NCBI GenBank assembly: GCA_036897485.1
Contig: JAYMTF010001187.1
Span: 1-25,560 of the forward strand
DNA from: Pelargonium nanum
Lineage: Eukaryota; Streptophyta; Magnoliopsida; Geraniales; Geraniaceae
DNA: 25,560 bases
Direction of reading: 5' to 3'
Shown piece by piece: positions 1 to 10,748 of this stretch (positions are counted from its first letter, which is position 1; each line of letters begins with the position of its first letter). Made by a program: the position numbers and the translations under genes. The notes beneath the pieces were generated by a model. The model saw only the letters and a program-made list of their open reading frames with translations. It searched no databases and was not told the origin of the DNA.

Positions 1-1730
1 CCTCCTTCAACCCACTTTTGCCAAACCCCAGCCGCCACAAACGAAAGCAATCACCGCTTCCCTAGATACCCTGATGATATTATTCTCATGCGAGAGACAC
101 AACTACTCCGATACGATAGTCTTAACCACCGCTCAAGGAGCCACAACCGTGAGAGAGAGAGAGAAAACCCTAGCCGCTAGAGAGAATTAGCACCTAACTT
201 TAATTCACTACAACCTCAAACTTTCATTTCTCTTGGAAAAATTAAAAATCTATTAAATTTTTCACTATATATATGTCTTGTGTGTGATGAATTGTATGAA
301 TTGGAATTGGAAATGGAAATACCAGTCTCCTTGTGCTCTCTGTGTGCTTCATCATATAATTAAGCATTGACAAACAAATATTATTGCACTTTTGATCTCT
401 TGACTTTTTGTCATTTACATATATGAAGAGGTTTCAAATTTGATATTTTGCTTCACTCCCGGCTCAAACATATCTTCTCATTTGGAAACTTCCAATAAAT
501 TAAAACTGTGTATGATTTTATAACCTATAACTCAACTATATTATGGAGTATTTTATAAGTTTAAAGCTACAGTCACGTGTATATTTATTTTAATAATTCA
601 TGTTCTCGAACACTATATATTAAATTTTAGGAATAAAACTCAATTTTAATTCTTGAAATTCAAATTTACTCCGGAATTATTAAATCTGAATGGGGTATAC
701 GCGTAGAGGAGCCAACCAGATTGAGATAAACCAAAGCAGTCAGTCCAAGTTGGTATAACACCAACACGCCATCATCAATCATTTCATCTATTTTGGATTT
801 GAAGGTCAATTAGTCAATATTCTTTTTTATTCTAATTTGCCATTTTCTTGACTTTTCTTCCCATATCTAAAACCCTTCCAAATTACCTAATTGACCCACT
901 CACAAAATAAGCAAGTTTCATGAGAAAGTGTTTCATAACACTACCAAGTTGTTTTAATGCGAATCATATAATTACTTTTTAATAACAAAATTAAGAAAAA
1001 CACACTTTGGAATGTATGTATGTACGTGTATACGATTTATAAAATATCAAGAGAGAAAAATCTAATTGCTAACAACAAAGTAACAATGTGACTTGATAAG
1101 AAAAGGAAAAAAAACAATGTTGGCGAATTTGTGGCTGGATAGATCATAAAGTGAAGGATGAGATGATAAAAAGCTAGTAGTAAGCTAGGGGAGGAGATAA
1201 GAATGGAGGCCGCCGGATGGCCAACCATACTCAGATTGTCGACAGATGAAGAAATGTTACAAGCAATTTAAGTTTTATTTATTTGTATCTTATAACTACG
1301 TAGATTTAATACTTAAAACAATCTTAAAATTATTCATATGTCCTCTACTTTTCATGCTAGCAGCCTTGATCTCGTCTCATGGCCTCCACGATAAAACATT
1401 CCTACCTACTAACCGATTCCTAATCCATGAAAATATGCAACATTTACAAATAATCTCTCTATGATATATATGATGGTTTAATTTATTTATTGTGTTTGTA
1501 TAATATGACATGAGGCCTAACGTTTTTCCAAATTTGTCAACAATAATGCAGTATGTACTGTACAATTTCTCTTACATTTACATTATCATGTATGTGTGAT
1601 CAGTGACATCATTGAACACATGCATGTTATTAAGCATTCAAGGGTATAAATGTCAAACAACCATATGCATATTTGGAACCACCCAATCTTTTTGGGACAA
1701 ATTTGTCAAAAATGTTGACCATTATTTTGC
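1..1730. other. AT-rich spacer, no supported gene
   Basis: No gene can be supported here. Positions 1-180 are the only part with mixed composition: plus-strand frame 1 stays open for 59 codons up to a TAG at 178-180, with a purine run (GAGAGAGAGAGAG, about 151-163) and an AAACCCTAG telo-like motif just after it. This could be the edge of a gene on either strand, but no convincing protein or splice structure is visible. The rest is AT-rich, with short chance frames, for example 1037-1228 on the minus strand. A W-box core TTGACC lies at 891-896. Confidence 0.5.
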
Positions 1731-1737
1731 TATAAAA
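1715..1737 (+). promoter_or_regulatory. TATA box and W-box before the small 99-aa gene
   Basis: TATAAAA at 1731-1737 lies 85 bp before the ATG at 1823, a normal plant TATA-to-start distance. A W-box core TTGACC (1715-1720), the binding site of WRKY factors, sits just upstream. Both are seen directly; their use as promoter elements is inferred from position. Confidence 0.5.
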
Positions 1738-1822
1738 TGTCTGATCAGTTCATGGCCATGTACATACCTAAAATCAGTACATTGTTCCACAGCTTAGCTA
1801 CCAAAAAAAGAAGAAAATAAAA

Positions 1823-2122
1823 ATGGAAGGGTTGATTCCATATCTCCTCCACGCCATCAAGAAACAGAAGCCTCACAACACCTACAGATCCATGTCCGTT
1901 GGATCGAGCCGGAGCTACCACTTGCTCAACGGCGGAGATAATTCCTTGGAGGGCTCGTCTCACCGGCGGACCAGGTCCGAGTTCCCGCCGGCCAGCGTTG
2001 AGTTCGTCCAGAGCCGGTCGGATCTTGAATCCCTCCGCAATTCGCGCAGCCTCAAGAACGGGTCCAAGATGGATTCGGGTTCTGCAAATAAGACCAGTAA
2101 CTTTCCAAATGGTCGAAGGTGA
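1823..2122 (+). CDS. Small basic plant protein of unknown function, 99 aa, intronless
   Basis: Single-exon frame of 99 codons, ATG 1823, TGA 2120-2122. The start follows a TATA box at a sensible distance. The local GC rise and C/G-rich third positions (many CTC, AAG, TCC, CGG codons) set it apart from its AT-rich surroundings, which supports a real gene. The N-terminus [15 protein letters not shown] is a short amphipathic segment. It is followed by a Ser/Arg-rich, probably disordered body containing [14 protein letters not shown] and [14 protein letters not shown]. It resembles small plant-specific proteins that begin MEGLIP and carry a SYxLL-type motif; this is from memory and no function is known to me. 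No transmembrane span, signal peptide or catalytic motif is seen. A longer overlapping frame (1899-2249, +1) is a shadow. Confidence 0.72.
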   Translation: MEGLIPYLLHAIKKQKPHNTYRSMSVGSSRSYHLLNGGDNSLEGSSHRRTRSEFPPASVEFVQSRSDLESLRNSRSLKNGSKMDSGSANKTSNFPNGRR

Positions 2123-2300
2123 TCATTCATTTGTGGTCAGACTCGTAATTTACAGCTTGTTGTTGTATGTTATAAATTTGTATTTATTTTATTGTATGAT
2201 GGAGAGGAAGGAGATTCATCAAAATGATGGTCTCCTCTCCAATTTGTAATGGTGATTTACAGTACATTTGATTTATTGTTCATTAAAGTGTATAAATTTC

Positions 2301-2462
2301 TTTTTTTTTTTTTTTTTTTGGATGAAAACCAGCTTTTATTCAATCAAAACATCATGCTGAACATATAACATAACAGATTTCGGAATAGTTTTCGGATCAA
2401 AAAAAGTACCATCTGGCACAGTATAAGGTAACTTAGACAATTTGTGAGCTACCATAATCTTA
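2301..2462 (-). mobile_element. 5'-truncated LINE retrotransposon, 3' end with poly(A)
   Basis: On the minus strand, 2455-2336 reads 39 codons plus stop. It includes AHKLSKLPY, VPDGTFFDPKTIP and YVQHDVLIE followed by TAA. This matches the C-terminal end of the RNase H-like region typical of plant LINE polyproteins. An AATAAA signal overlaps the stop and is followed by a short 3' UTR and then a 19-base A tail (T run at 2301-2319 on the plus strand). Coding frame, AATAAA and terminal poly(A) in this order indicate a LINE insertion, 5'-truncated near 2460 as is usual for target-primed insertions. I could not define a clear target-site duplication. It is only a relic and encodes no enzyme. Confidence 0.75.
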
Positions 2463-3875
2463 ATATTTTTTTTAAAAAAGAAAGTGAAATACTAGAATTG
2501 AATCTAATAGTTTTAAAGTAAAATGTCCAAATAAATATTCGGTTTCATTTGGGTCTATTAATGCAATTTCGATCGATTTTTTTATTTTTCTCTTGAACAA
2601 TTAAGACTTGGTTGAATTTATCAAACTTTATGGAGTTCTTGGTCTTTCTTTTTTGTGGGGAGGACTTTGTGTGGAATGTAGGGCCAATCCATATTATAAT
2701 ATCCTCCATTTTAACTTTCATTAAATTATTAATCAAAATTTGTTTTCTTGTTAATTAATTAATTAAAAAAATTGGATTGTTATTTTTGTTAATAGATTGT
2801 AATAACGGAAGCATGGAGGAAAGCGCCATATGAAAATTTTGTAAGTACATGGATTAGGTAGTGGTTACAGCTAGTTGTTCTTAGCCTGTTTATGGTATTG
2901 GACCATTTCGAAGATGGTCAAGGTTTATAACAACCTAATCTGTCTCGCGACAATTGAGATATGATTAACAATAAACAATAACATTGTTTTCAATACTATT
3001 TTGACTATGTTGAGTCAAGTGGTTAATACTACTTTGTATTCTCTATGAGATCTCAAGTTCAAGCCTCATTGTCGACGGCATGAGGTGGGGTTTAAGGTGA
3101 CGCTCCCTTTGGAAATATACTCTTTCCAACTTCGCTCCACAATCCAACAAAGCGCCTCATAGATCAAAAACACATCCATCGTGCTCTTCGTACTAGTTTG
3201 ATATTATTTGTTTCCAAAAGATAAACACATACCACAATGACAAACCACTTGTTTTTATAAATGAGGAATCCATTTTTCTCATAATCCTAAAAAAAGACAC
3301 CTAATTAAATATACGATTAATATATGTTTATAAGTATTTGTTTATTAACAATAAAATAAATAAAAAATATCGTCCAGAAAAAGCGACAATAATTAATACC
3401 CTAATATGGAAATTGAGAAGGAGGTGAGAGAGGAGAGGGCCGAGAGTCGCATAAGTATGACTCAAATGATCTTAAAATTATATTTGGCCCAGTTGTGAGG
3501 TCTCCAATTTGAGCTCCTATGATAAAACAATATTATAAAGTTATTAATGAATTACAATATATTGTGGCATTTTTGTATGTACCCAAGTGAAAAAAGAAAT
3601 ATTTATTTCTTTATAAAAAAAAGTGAAAAAACAAAAAGAAAAAAAAATCATGCAATTTTCTCTTTTATCGAATATTGTCCGCGACATGAGACGGTGTCGT
3701 GTTATCGAAAAAACGTCCCGCAAGCAGCCTCCTTTCCTGCAAAGGCATCTCTGAACTCTCGCGCCTCCGTCTCCTTCTACTCCGACTGAAAGAGCACGCC
3801 ATTGTTTGTGCGTGAGAGACCCATGATTCAAGCTTGAAACTTTCTCTCACTTTCTCTCCGACCCATCATCTCCCA
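2463..3875. other. Spacer with possible SINE and promoter of the RlmN-like gene
   Basis: There is no supported gene between the LINE remnant and the RlmN-like start codon. The region is AT-rich apart from a tRNA-like stretch near 3005-3075 (listed separately). The last 200 bp become more GC-rich and end in a pyrimidine-rich leader (about 3841-3874), as expected for a TATA-less promoter and 5' UTR. ACGGTGTCGT lies at 3691-3700. The frames at 3544-3831 (-) and 3547-3789 (+) overlap each other, have poor composition and are not supported. Confidence 0.5.
3005..3075 (+). mobile_element. Possible SINE head (tRNA-like A and B boxes)
   Basis: GAGTCAAGTGGTTAA (about 3012-3026) resembles a Pol III A box. 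CAAGTTCAAGCC (about 3054-3065) resembles a B box, with about 40 nt between them as in tRNA genes and tRNA-derived SINEs. The intervening sequence does not fold into a complete tRNA cloverleaf, so this is not an active tRNA gene. It reads like the head of a plant SINE. The 3' boundary, tail and target-site duplication were not found. Confidence 0.35.
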
Positions 3876-6812
3876 ATGCCTTTCCACTCTATTTTCGACG
3901 CCCCAGCTCTCAGGGCCGAATTCGACCATGCCCACATCAGCCACAACTTCATCCCCATCCTCTGGAAGTAACTGCTCGCACGCCTCCCTATCTATCTGTA
4001 TACCATATATCTAATCGTTTCCGGTTCTGATTTTGTGTATATTCCTTGTAGGTTTGTGATCCAGAACCCCAATTGCGAATGGCACCAGGTGCCCTCATTG
4101 CCCTCGGCTGCTTATCCTCTGCTTCAATCCAAATTCAAGCCCCTCACCTCCACCGTCCACTCGGCCTCCGATTCCACCGACCAAGAAACCACCAAGCTCC
4201 TCGTCAAGCTCCAGAACGGGTCTTTTGTGGAAGCTGTCATCATGCGGTACGATACCCGTCTTGGGAAGTACGCCGGAAAGCCCCGTACCGGTGGACTAAG
4301 GTACACGCTGTGCGTGTCATCTCAGGTATTGGATTTTACTTTTATGGGTTTTGGGTGATTCTTGGGTTTTCTATTCATTGGATTGCTTATGGATGGTTTT
4401 GGGTTTATGACAAAATGTATGCTTGCTTGCTAGGTGCTGTTTTTAAGTTAATTGAGTCTGGTTGAATTTTGTTTTTTAATATTTTTGGGTGGTTGGCTTT
4501 AGGTTGGTTGTAAAATGGGTTGCAAGTTTTGTGCAACTGGGACTATGGGTTTTAAGAGCAATCTGTCCTGCGGAGAAATTGTGGAGCAGTTGGTTCATGC
4601 CTCTCAGATATCGTCTATACGGAATGTTGTGTTTATGGTAATTTAATTGTTTCATCTGATTCTTATTTTCTTGAGGAACTCTAAACACACACACACTGAT
4701 GCACACACGCATACATGTAATGTTTTACAAGGTCTCTAGTATGAACGTTGATAATGATTAATGATTCTCTATTTGTGGTTAGGGAATGGGGGAACCGCTG
4801 AATAATTATACTGCCTTAGTAGAGGCTGTCAATATGATGACAGGATCTCCATTTCAATTGTCACCAAAGAGAATCACTATCTCCACGGTATGTGTTATAG
4901 ACCCACATTATGCTTCAACTTCTTTTGTGGCTTTCCGTGATTTTAAATTTTCGAAAAGTTCATCAGTTATATGTCATTTTATCTTTGAAGTGACTGGGGT
5001 GTATCTCATGCTTTCCTCCTATATGATGTAATTCATGTTTCATAAAATTACTAGGGAGTATGGAGCAGTATTCTAAAAACTTGCCCTTGAATTATCCATG
5101 TCATTGACAAAACAACTTGAGGTCAATGTCAACTTCAAAGTGCAGTATAGTTCATTTATATTTCACAGAATGAGGAAACATGTATGTATCAAATACCTTG
5201 TAACTTTTAAGTCTGACAGCAGACCTTATTAATTAAAAAAAATCTGATTAATATATGGAATATGGTAAAGCCAAACAACTTATTTCCTTCTTTTTTCCTA
5301 CTAGCATATATGGGAGATTAGGAATGTATAAACTTGATGTACACACACAATATGGCATCTATTCTTGATGGTTTCTATCTCCTTGACCTATTACCACCAT
5401 TTGTTTGGACAAAGCTGATGAGGGCATTAATTTTGGGGCTCTTTTATTAATTCTTCAGTCATGGTGAGTATTTTTAGGTTTTTAGTAAGTGGAACAGCTT
5501 AAAATTGTTACTCACAAAAGCTAGAAATACTTGTCCTATGAGTGTACTAACTGCATGTCACATCCTCTAGGTTGGTATTATTCATGCTATCAATAAGCTT
5601 CATCACGATCTTCCGGGCTTGAACTTAGCAGTATCACTGCATGCACCAGTTCAAGAAATTCGTTGTCAGATAATGCCCGCTGCTCGGGCATTTCCTTTGG
5701 AGAAGCTTATGCATTCGCTGCAGATATATCAAGAAAATAGGTATGAATTGGTGGATATCAAGTTCCACTTGAAAATAAATTATTTGCATTTCTCTCACAA
5801 TCCACTTTTGGTGTCATTTTACCTTTGAAAAGAAACTCATTTTGTTTCTAAATTGTCAGTCAGCAGAAAATTCTGATTGAGTATATAATGCTTGACGGGA
5901 TCAATGATCAAGAGGAGCACGCCCACAAGCTTGGGGAATTGTTGGAAACATTTGAAGTGGTGAGCTTATAAGATTGAATTTAAAGCATATTGAACTTCTA
6001 AAAGATTTAGTTGTTCTCCTGCTGTCGGAAATTTTAATTTTGTGGAGTAGATGATTTTTTAATTGTTACTTCTTTTTTCAACTACTCAAATAACTTTAAC
6101 AATGTGCTTGTCCTTCAATTTTTCAAAATCACTTGCTAGTACTATTAACAGCAAACAATGTTTAAGTAGCAGAAGGAAATGCAATGCTAAATTTGTTAGG
6201 CTGTTGTAATTTTTATTCAATATAGTATGAATTCATATGCTTTGGAACTAGTGAAAGATCAAATATTATAGATATAGCACGAAAATAGCATTTCACTGAA
6301 TTACTTTTGTAGGTTACCTACATTCCTAGTTGCTCACAGAAATTTTTTTGTTCTAGTTCTGACCTGGTCCAAGCCTACTTCATTAGAACCAACCTTGATT
6401 TAGAACTTCTTAACTTTCTTCAATTTACGCCTTGTAAAAGTTTATAGTTTTACTCTTTCAACTGTTGTGCTGTTCAACTATCTTAATTTTTGTGCAATGA
6501 GCGACAAACTCTGGTGTTTCACTCAACCTTTAATTGTGTCCGACTGTGTGCCTTTCCTTGCAGGTTGTGAACTTGATACCTTTCAACCCAATTGGTACTT
6601 TGAGTCAATTTAAAACCAGTAGTGAACATAAAGTATCAACATTCCAGAAAATTCTTAGGGGCACATACAACATCAGGACAACAGTTCGCAAAGAAATGGG
6701 TCAGGATATAAGTGGTGCATGCGGTCAGTTGGTGGTAAGCCAAAGCCAACCCAATAAGACGACTTCTGGAAGTGTAGGCATCATAAGAGACATTGAGGAT
6801 CTTCATCTTTGA
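3876..6812 (+). CDS. RlmN/Cfr-family radical SAM RNA methyltransferase, 7 exons, 374 aa
   Basis: Exons: 3876-3967, 4052-4325, 4503-4637, 4783-4887, 5571-5740, 5860-5959 and 6564-6812, giving 1125 nt with all junctions GT-AG and in frame. The radical SAM cluster CKMGCKFC has C125, C129 and C132. GMGEPLNNY (168-176) is the SAM-binding GEP-type motif. C118 in LCVSSQ and C345 in SGACGQL match the two extra cysteines that RlmN enzymes use to carry and resolve the methyl group in C2 methylation of adenosine. E. coli RlmN makes m2A in 23S rRNA and some tRNAs; the substrate here is unknown. The length fits the family and all catalytic residues are present. The N-terminus is conserved-looking and not rich in Ser/Arg, so no plastid or mitochondrial transit peptide is evident. 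It resembles the shorter, leaderless of the plant RlmN-like paralogues. The gene converges on the gene at 7553-10738. Confidence 0.93.
4686..4717 (+). repeat. Short CA-rich microsatellite in an intron
   Basis: An (AC)n run at about 4686-4698 and a second broken run to about 4710 lie in the third intron of the RlmN-like gene. No function is suggested. Confidence 0.6.
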
Positions 6813-7552
6813 TAATACTAAAACATATTTTGGTGGTACGACTCTTTTAGAAGTCGGAGATGTGGATGCTGAATTATGATTACTATTTGAGTGGCATGTT
6901 TACAAGCAGTAGAACTAGTTTGCTTTCTACAGTTGTATCCCTTCAATTCTGTCTTAATCTAGTTTTAGCATTATGCGGGTGCGCACACTCATACACATGA
7001 TGTGTGTGCTGTCAGTAAAGGGTTGTTCACACTGATATGAGCTTTTTGTGTTGATTATCTATGAAAAATAGTTTATTTTTCTCATTTCCATGTTGAACAG
7101 ATATTTCATTAACTTGACTTTATATGACTAAAGTTCCCCGGAACCCGGTTTCATTCCCACATCCAATGTCATGTCATGTCTCTACAATGCTTACCAGAAT
7201 TGCTGATATATATAAAGTTCCCTGCACATGTTGAAGATTTGGATATGTAAAAGTTTCATCAAAATTTTGTTCCTGCCATTTAGGTGGTAAACCTCTAATG
7301 CGAATTATGTCCTTACAATACATGGGAGAATTTGTTGTAGGATACTAGAATTTTTTTTCATGAGAATATTGTAAATTGTCTAATTCCAAGTACTTGGTGA
7401 ACACAAAACATAGCACTATTCTGGAACAAAAATGATCAACTATTAACCTCAGAACTGTGTCTTGAAAGGAGGGTGGAGGTTGCAAATGAGATGGGAAAAC
7501 AGGCATGAAAAATTTAGATCATTAACAGATGGCCATCTTAAAAGCAAACTTT
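6813..7552. other. Intergenic space between convergent genes
   Basis: The 740 bp between two stop codons should hold the 3' UTRs of both the RlmN-like gene (+) and the Arg/Asp-rich protein gene (-). It is AT-rich with no further coding frame. AATAAA on the minus strand (7072-7077) is a weak polyadenylation candidate, but far from the stop. A short imperfect GT/AC hairpin lies near 6983-7009. Confidence 0.6.
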
Positions 7553-10500
7553 TTAAGAAGCTAGCAGAGCTTCCACCTTTGCAATCTGATCCTCTTCATT
7601 CTTTGGGGTTGGGCTCCTATTAGCCTCATCATACATGTCATGTTTCCACTTCTCAGCAAAGGTACTGCCCGAATGATTGCCCCCTTGTCTTCCAAATCTT
7701 TCTCTCCCATTGTTGTTGCTGCCGCTGCCACCACCATATCTTTCTCTGGATGAAAAGCCATCTCTTCGTGCTTCTCCCCTGTATGGTCTCCTATCTCCAG
7801 CAGATGGATTCTCAGGTCTTCTGAAATTTCGGTGGTCACGGCGTCTTTCTTCCCTTCTTTCACTTTCTAGGGCAGTGCGGTCAGGAAAGCTTGATTTTGA
7901 AGGCTCCTCTGCTGCTTTCTCAGAATTTTCAGATTCCACGGGATTTTTTGTTTCCCTAAATGCAGGTCTTTTTCTGGCTGCCCCTGGTGGTAGTGGTGGA
8001 GGTGGGGGTAATGTGGGATCGGATTCCATTTCAAAGAACCCATCATGGCGCCAAACACCGTTCCCATCTTCCTTAGATTTTGGTTTCTCTTCTTTTTGCT
8101 GTGTATCATAGGTTGCCTTCTTTACTGATCTTTCATTATTCTGATCCTTTGAGTCATTCCATGATCGTCGCTCTTGAAAGAAATAACAGTAATAGACGAC
8201 ATTAGAAGTGTGTACAAGTCAGCACTGAAAATCATTGTCAAATGCACTTGCACAAACAAATAACTGGCAGCTGAGATAGTTAACAGAGATAAAAAAGTAA
8301 AAAGTACTTTGAGGGGACAGTGAGATTGGCTTCTAAATTCTGTAATGAAAACAATTGACTGGTAATTTATAAGCATCTTTTCGTTCTGTCCCTTTATATG
8401 CAAGATTTTATTGAAAGGAAGTTTTGCCAGACTTCAGAGGATAAATTGACAGCGTTCATATGTTCTTAGCAAAAATGTACTAAAATAATGCAACAGGTCA
8501 ACATCCACCACAGATACATAGCCTTTATACATGACTGCTTTGTCTGAAGACTTCAGTTTAATTAAAGGTTCTACGCCCAGGTGATACATTAATAGGATGG
8601 GTTACTAAGAGTCCAAGACAGCAGAAACACATATGTATATCCGACTGCAAACACTAATAAAATAATACAAATGTTTATCCTCCTGCTGCATAACACAACA
8701 AATCAGCAGCATTGACACAACCTATCCAGCTCATAACTAGAAAAGTTAAAACGATATAGGTAGTCATATGGGTATGCAAAATCTAGTGCATACACACAAA
8801 CAATACACAGGATTACATAAATCACAATAACACCATAATTGATTAATTTAGAATGGACAAGCAGAAGTAGCAAAAAGAGAAAATGGCAGAGGAGATAATT
8901 AAGAGAACAACCCTTGTACAAGGAATATTGAACTTACCGGTAGTTGCTCGGCGTCCAAAGTTTCGACCAACTTGCCCAGCATTACCGCGCTCATCATGCT
9001 GTTATAAGACATGCACAGGCAAGCCTAAGATTGTTACATACACGGAGGCAGTTGAAAGCATGGGGCTGAACAAGACTCCCGATACATAAGCCCAGAAAAA
9101 AGGTTTTGCACATGCTGAATAACAACCAAGTAAATAAACTCAAAAGAAATACTGATTGCGTAGTCAAGTAAATGATTAATCATGGTAGTGGAAAGATGAC
9201 CCTGTGATGAAATGTGAGAATTCAATTAGGAGAAACTAACCGGGCAGGGGCAGGCTTATATTAACAAAGAAAGTGGTAAGAAAATATATGATGACACATG
9301 GCTTAGTGGAGAAGATGGCATTTGATAAGATGAAGTAGAGGAAAAGAATATGAGAATATTCTAAGGCGTTTTGCTAAGGATCCATGTAGTCAATCCCAAC
9401 ATTGTTTAAGAAATAACTAGGTTTGTCAGACCACATTACAAAGATGCATAAAATGATAAACATTACTCCTATAGACTTCATCCATGATACACTTTGCCTG
9501 GGTGTGTAACAAAGATAACATTTAGAACTTAGAAGGCTACAATGACCAAGAAGAATTTAGGGTATAAATAGGTTTCATACTAACTTAATTCAATTACAGT
9601 CATTATTGTTTAGTTTGATTACCTTAACTTGTTTCCTCACTAGGTTTTGAATCTCTCAAGGTAATCATAAAATTTCAAAATAAAATGCCATCACTTTAGG
9701 GGTAGACAACCCTCCACACAAGGCAAACTCCAGCCAAAGATACTTCCTAAACCTATCACCTCACACAACCTAATCTCTTCACCATATGAAAATATAAAAT
9801 ACAATCAAAAGCCATATTCACAAAACCTGAAAGTAAGACCGAGACCGAGGAACTTCAGTTGTCGCAGTAGAATGCTTGGTCACATCAGGATGTCCATTGG
9901 ATTTGGGTTCCGATTTCTTGTCAGGTTCTTTGCTTACATCCACAGTATCTGCCTTAGATTCGGGTGCAGAAGGGGCCTCAAGAGGTAACGCATCTTGCAG
10001 GCGTCGGCGGTGCCTATGATCCCTATCCGTATGGCCTCTATCTACATCAGTGTTGATGGGTGCTCTCTCTGTCACAGGCTTTCCATCCCTCCTAGACCTC
10101 TTAGGACTAGAACCAGAAATGCAAAACATAAGCCACACAATTTCCAGTATCATCTTTCACATGAAATCGTACTCTGGTTGAAATACCACCAATGGTAAAG
10201 GAAAATCAATGTGTTCTGTAAAAAAATGTACATTTAAGACCCCTCTTACAATTATATTCCAGAACTTTCAGAAACATCCTAAAATTTCGATAACACAAAA
10301 ACACCCAGCATTTTACTTGCCCAAATATTTAGGGTACACATACATAATTACTCACCATCATTTCATAGGAACTTCTGGGTTTATCCTGAGCATATCATAA
10401 GCTAAAAAAAAGAGGCAAAAGGGTTTCATGTCTCGAAACTTTCCAGGAAATTGTTGTCAGGAGGTTCAGTTTTAGGAATTTAAAACAAATATGAATTTCT

Positions 10501-10738
10501 GTTGCGGCATACATTATCGCAACAGCCATCAGAAGCTCTCAAACAAAACCCAATTTGGATCTGAGGATTGATTTCATATACATTTCTCCACCAGGCGCGG
10601 AAAAACATTCAAAGAGATAGATAGAGAGCTGTACCTGGGTTCTCTGTCGAACCTGGAACGGTTTCGTCTGGAATCAGAGTTCCTGTCACGGTCGCGTTCG
10701 CGGTCACGGTCACGATCGCGGTCGTCACGTCGAGACAT
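7553..10738 (-). CDS. Arg/Asp-rich low-complexity nuclear-type protein, 4 exons, 354 aa, function unknown
   Basis: Exons in transcript order: 10738-10635, 10106-9827, 8998-8938 and 8172-7553, 1065 nt, all GT-AG and in frame. The start follows directly on a telo-box. Residues 1-35 are alternating Arg-Asp/Arg-Glu dipeptides, then Arg/Ser-rich sequence, like proteins of nuclear speckles and the splicing machinery. Residues about 36-125 are acidic and charged. Short islands look ordered and conserved: SRSYFQHDERGNAGQVG (about 123-139, spanning an intron), VWRHDGFFEME (about 187-197) and the C-terminal FAEKWKHDMYDEANRSPTPK (about 319-338), followed by a short helix ending in VEALLAS. Between them are a polyproline run (about 203-209) and an Arg/Gly region (RYGGGSGSNNNGRERFGRQG). 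No RRM, zinc finger or enzyme domain is seen. A role in RNA or splicing biology is inferred from composition only. Plus-strand 7677-8111 is an antisense shadow. Confidence 0.85.
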
Positions 10739-10748
10739 TAGGGTTTTG
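10739..10748 (-). promoter_or_regulatory. Telo-box at the start codon of the Arg/Asp-rich protein gene
   Basis: AAAACCCTAA on the minus strand directly abuts the ATG at 10738. Telo-boxes (AAACCCTAA) are common just around the transcription start of plant genes for translation and RNA processing. Here the box must lie in the 5' UTR or at its edge, so the role is inferred. Confidence 0.5.

Noticed and set aside
3544..3850. Overlapping frames on both strands upstream of the RlmN-like gene
   Set aside because: They lie in the promoter and leader, overlap each other, and show no conserved motif.
7677..8111. 144-codon plus-strand frame rich in Leu, Pro and Ser
   Set aside because: It is antisense to the last exon of the Arg/Asp-rich gene; its Leu/Ser runs mirror the Arg/Glu and Gly/Pro codons on the other strand.
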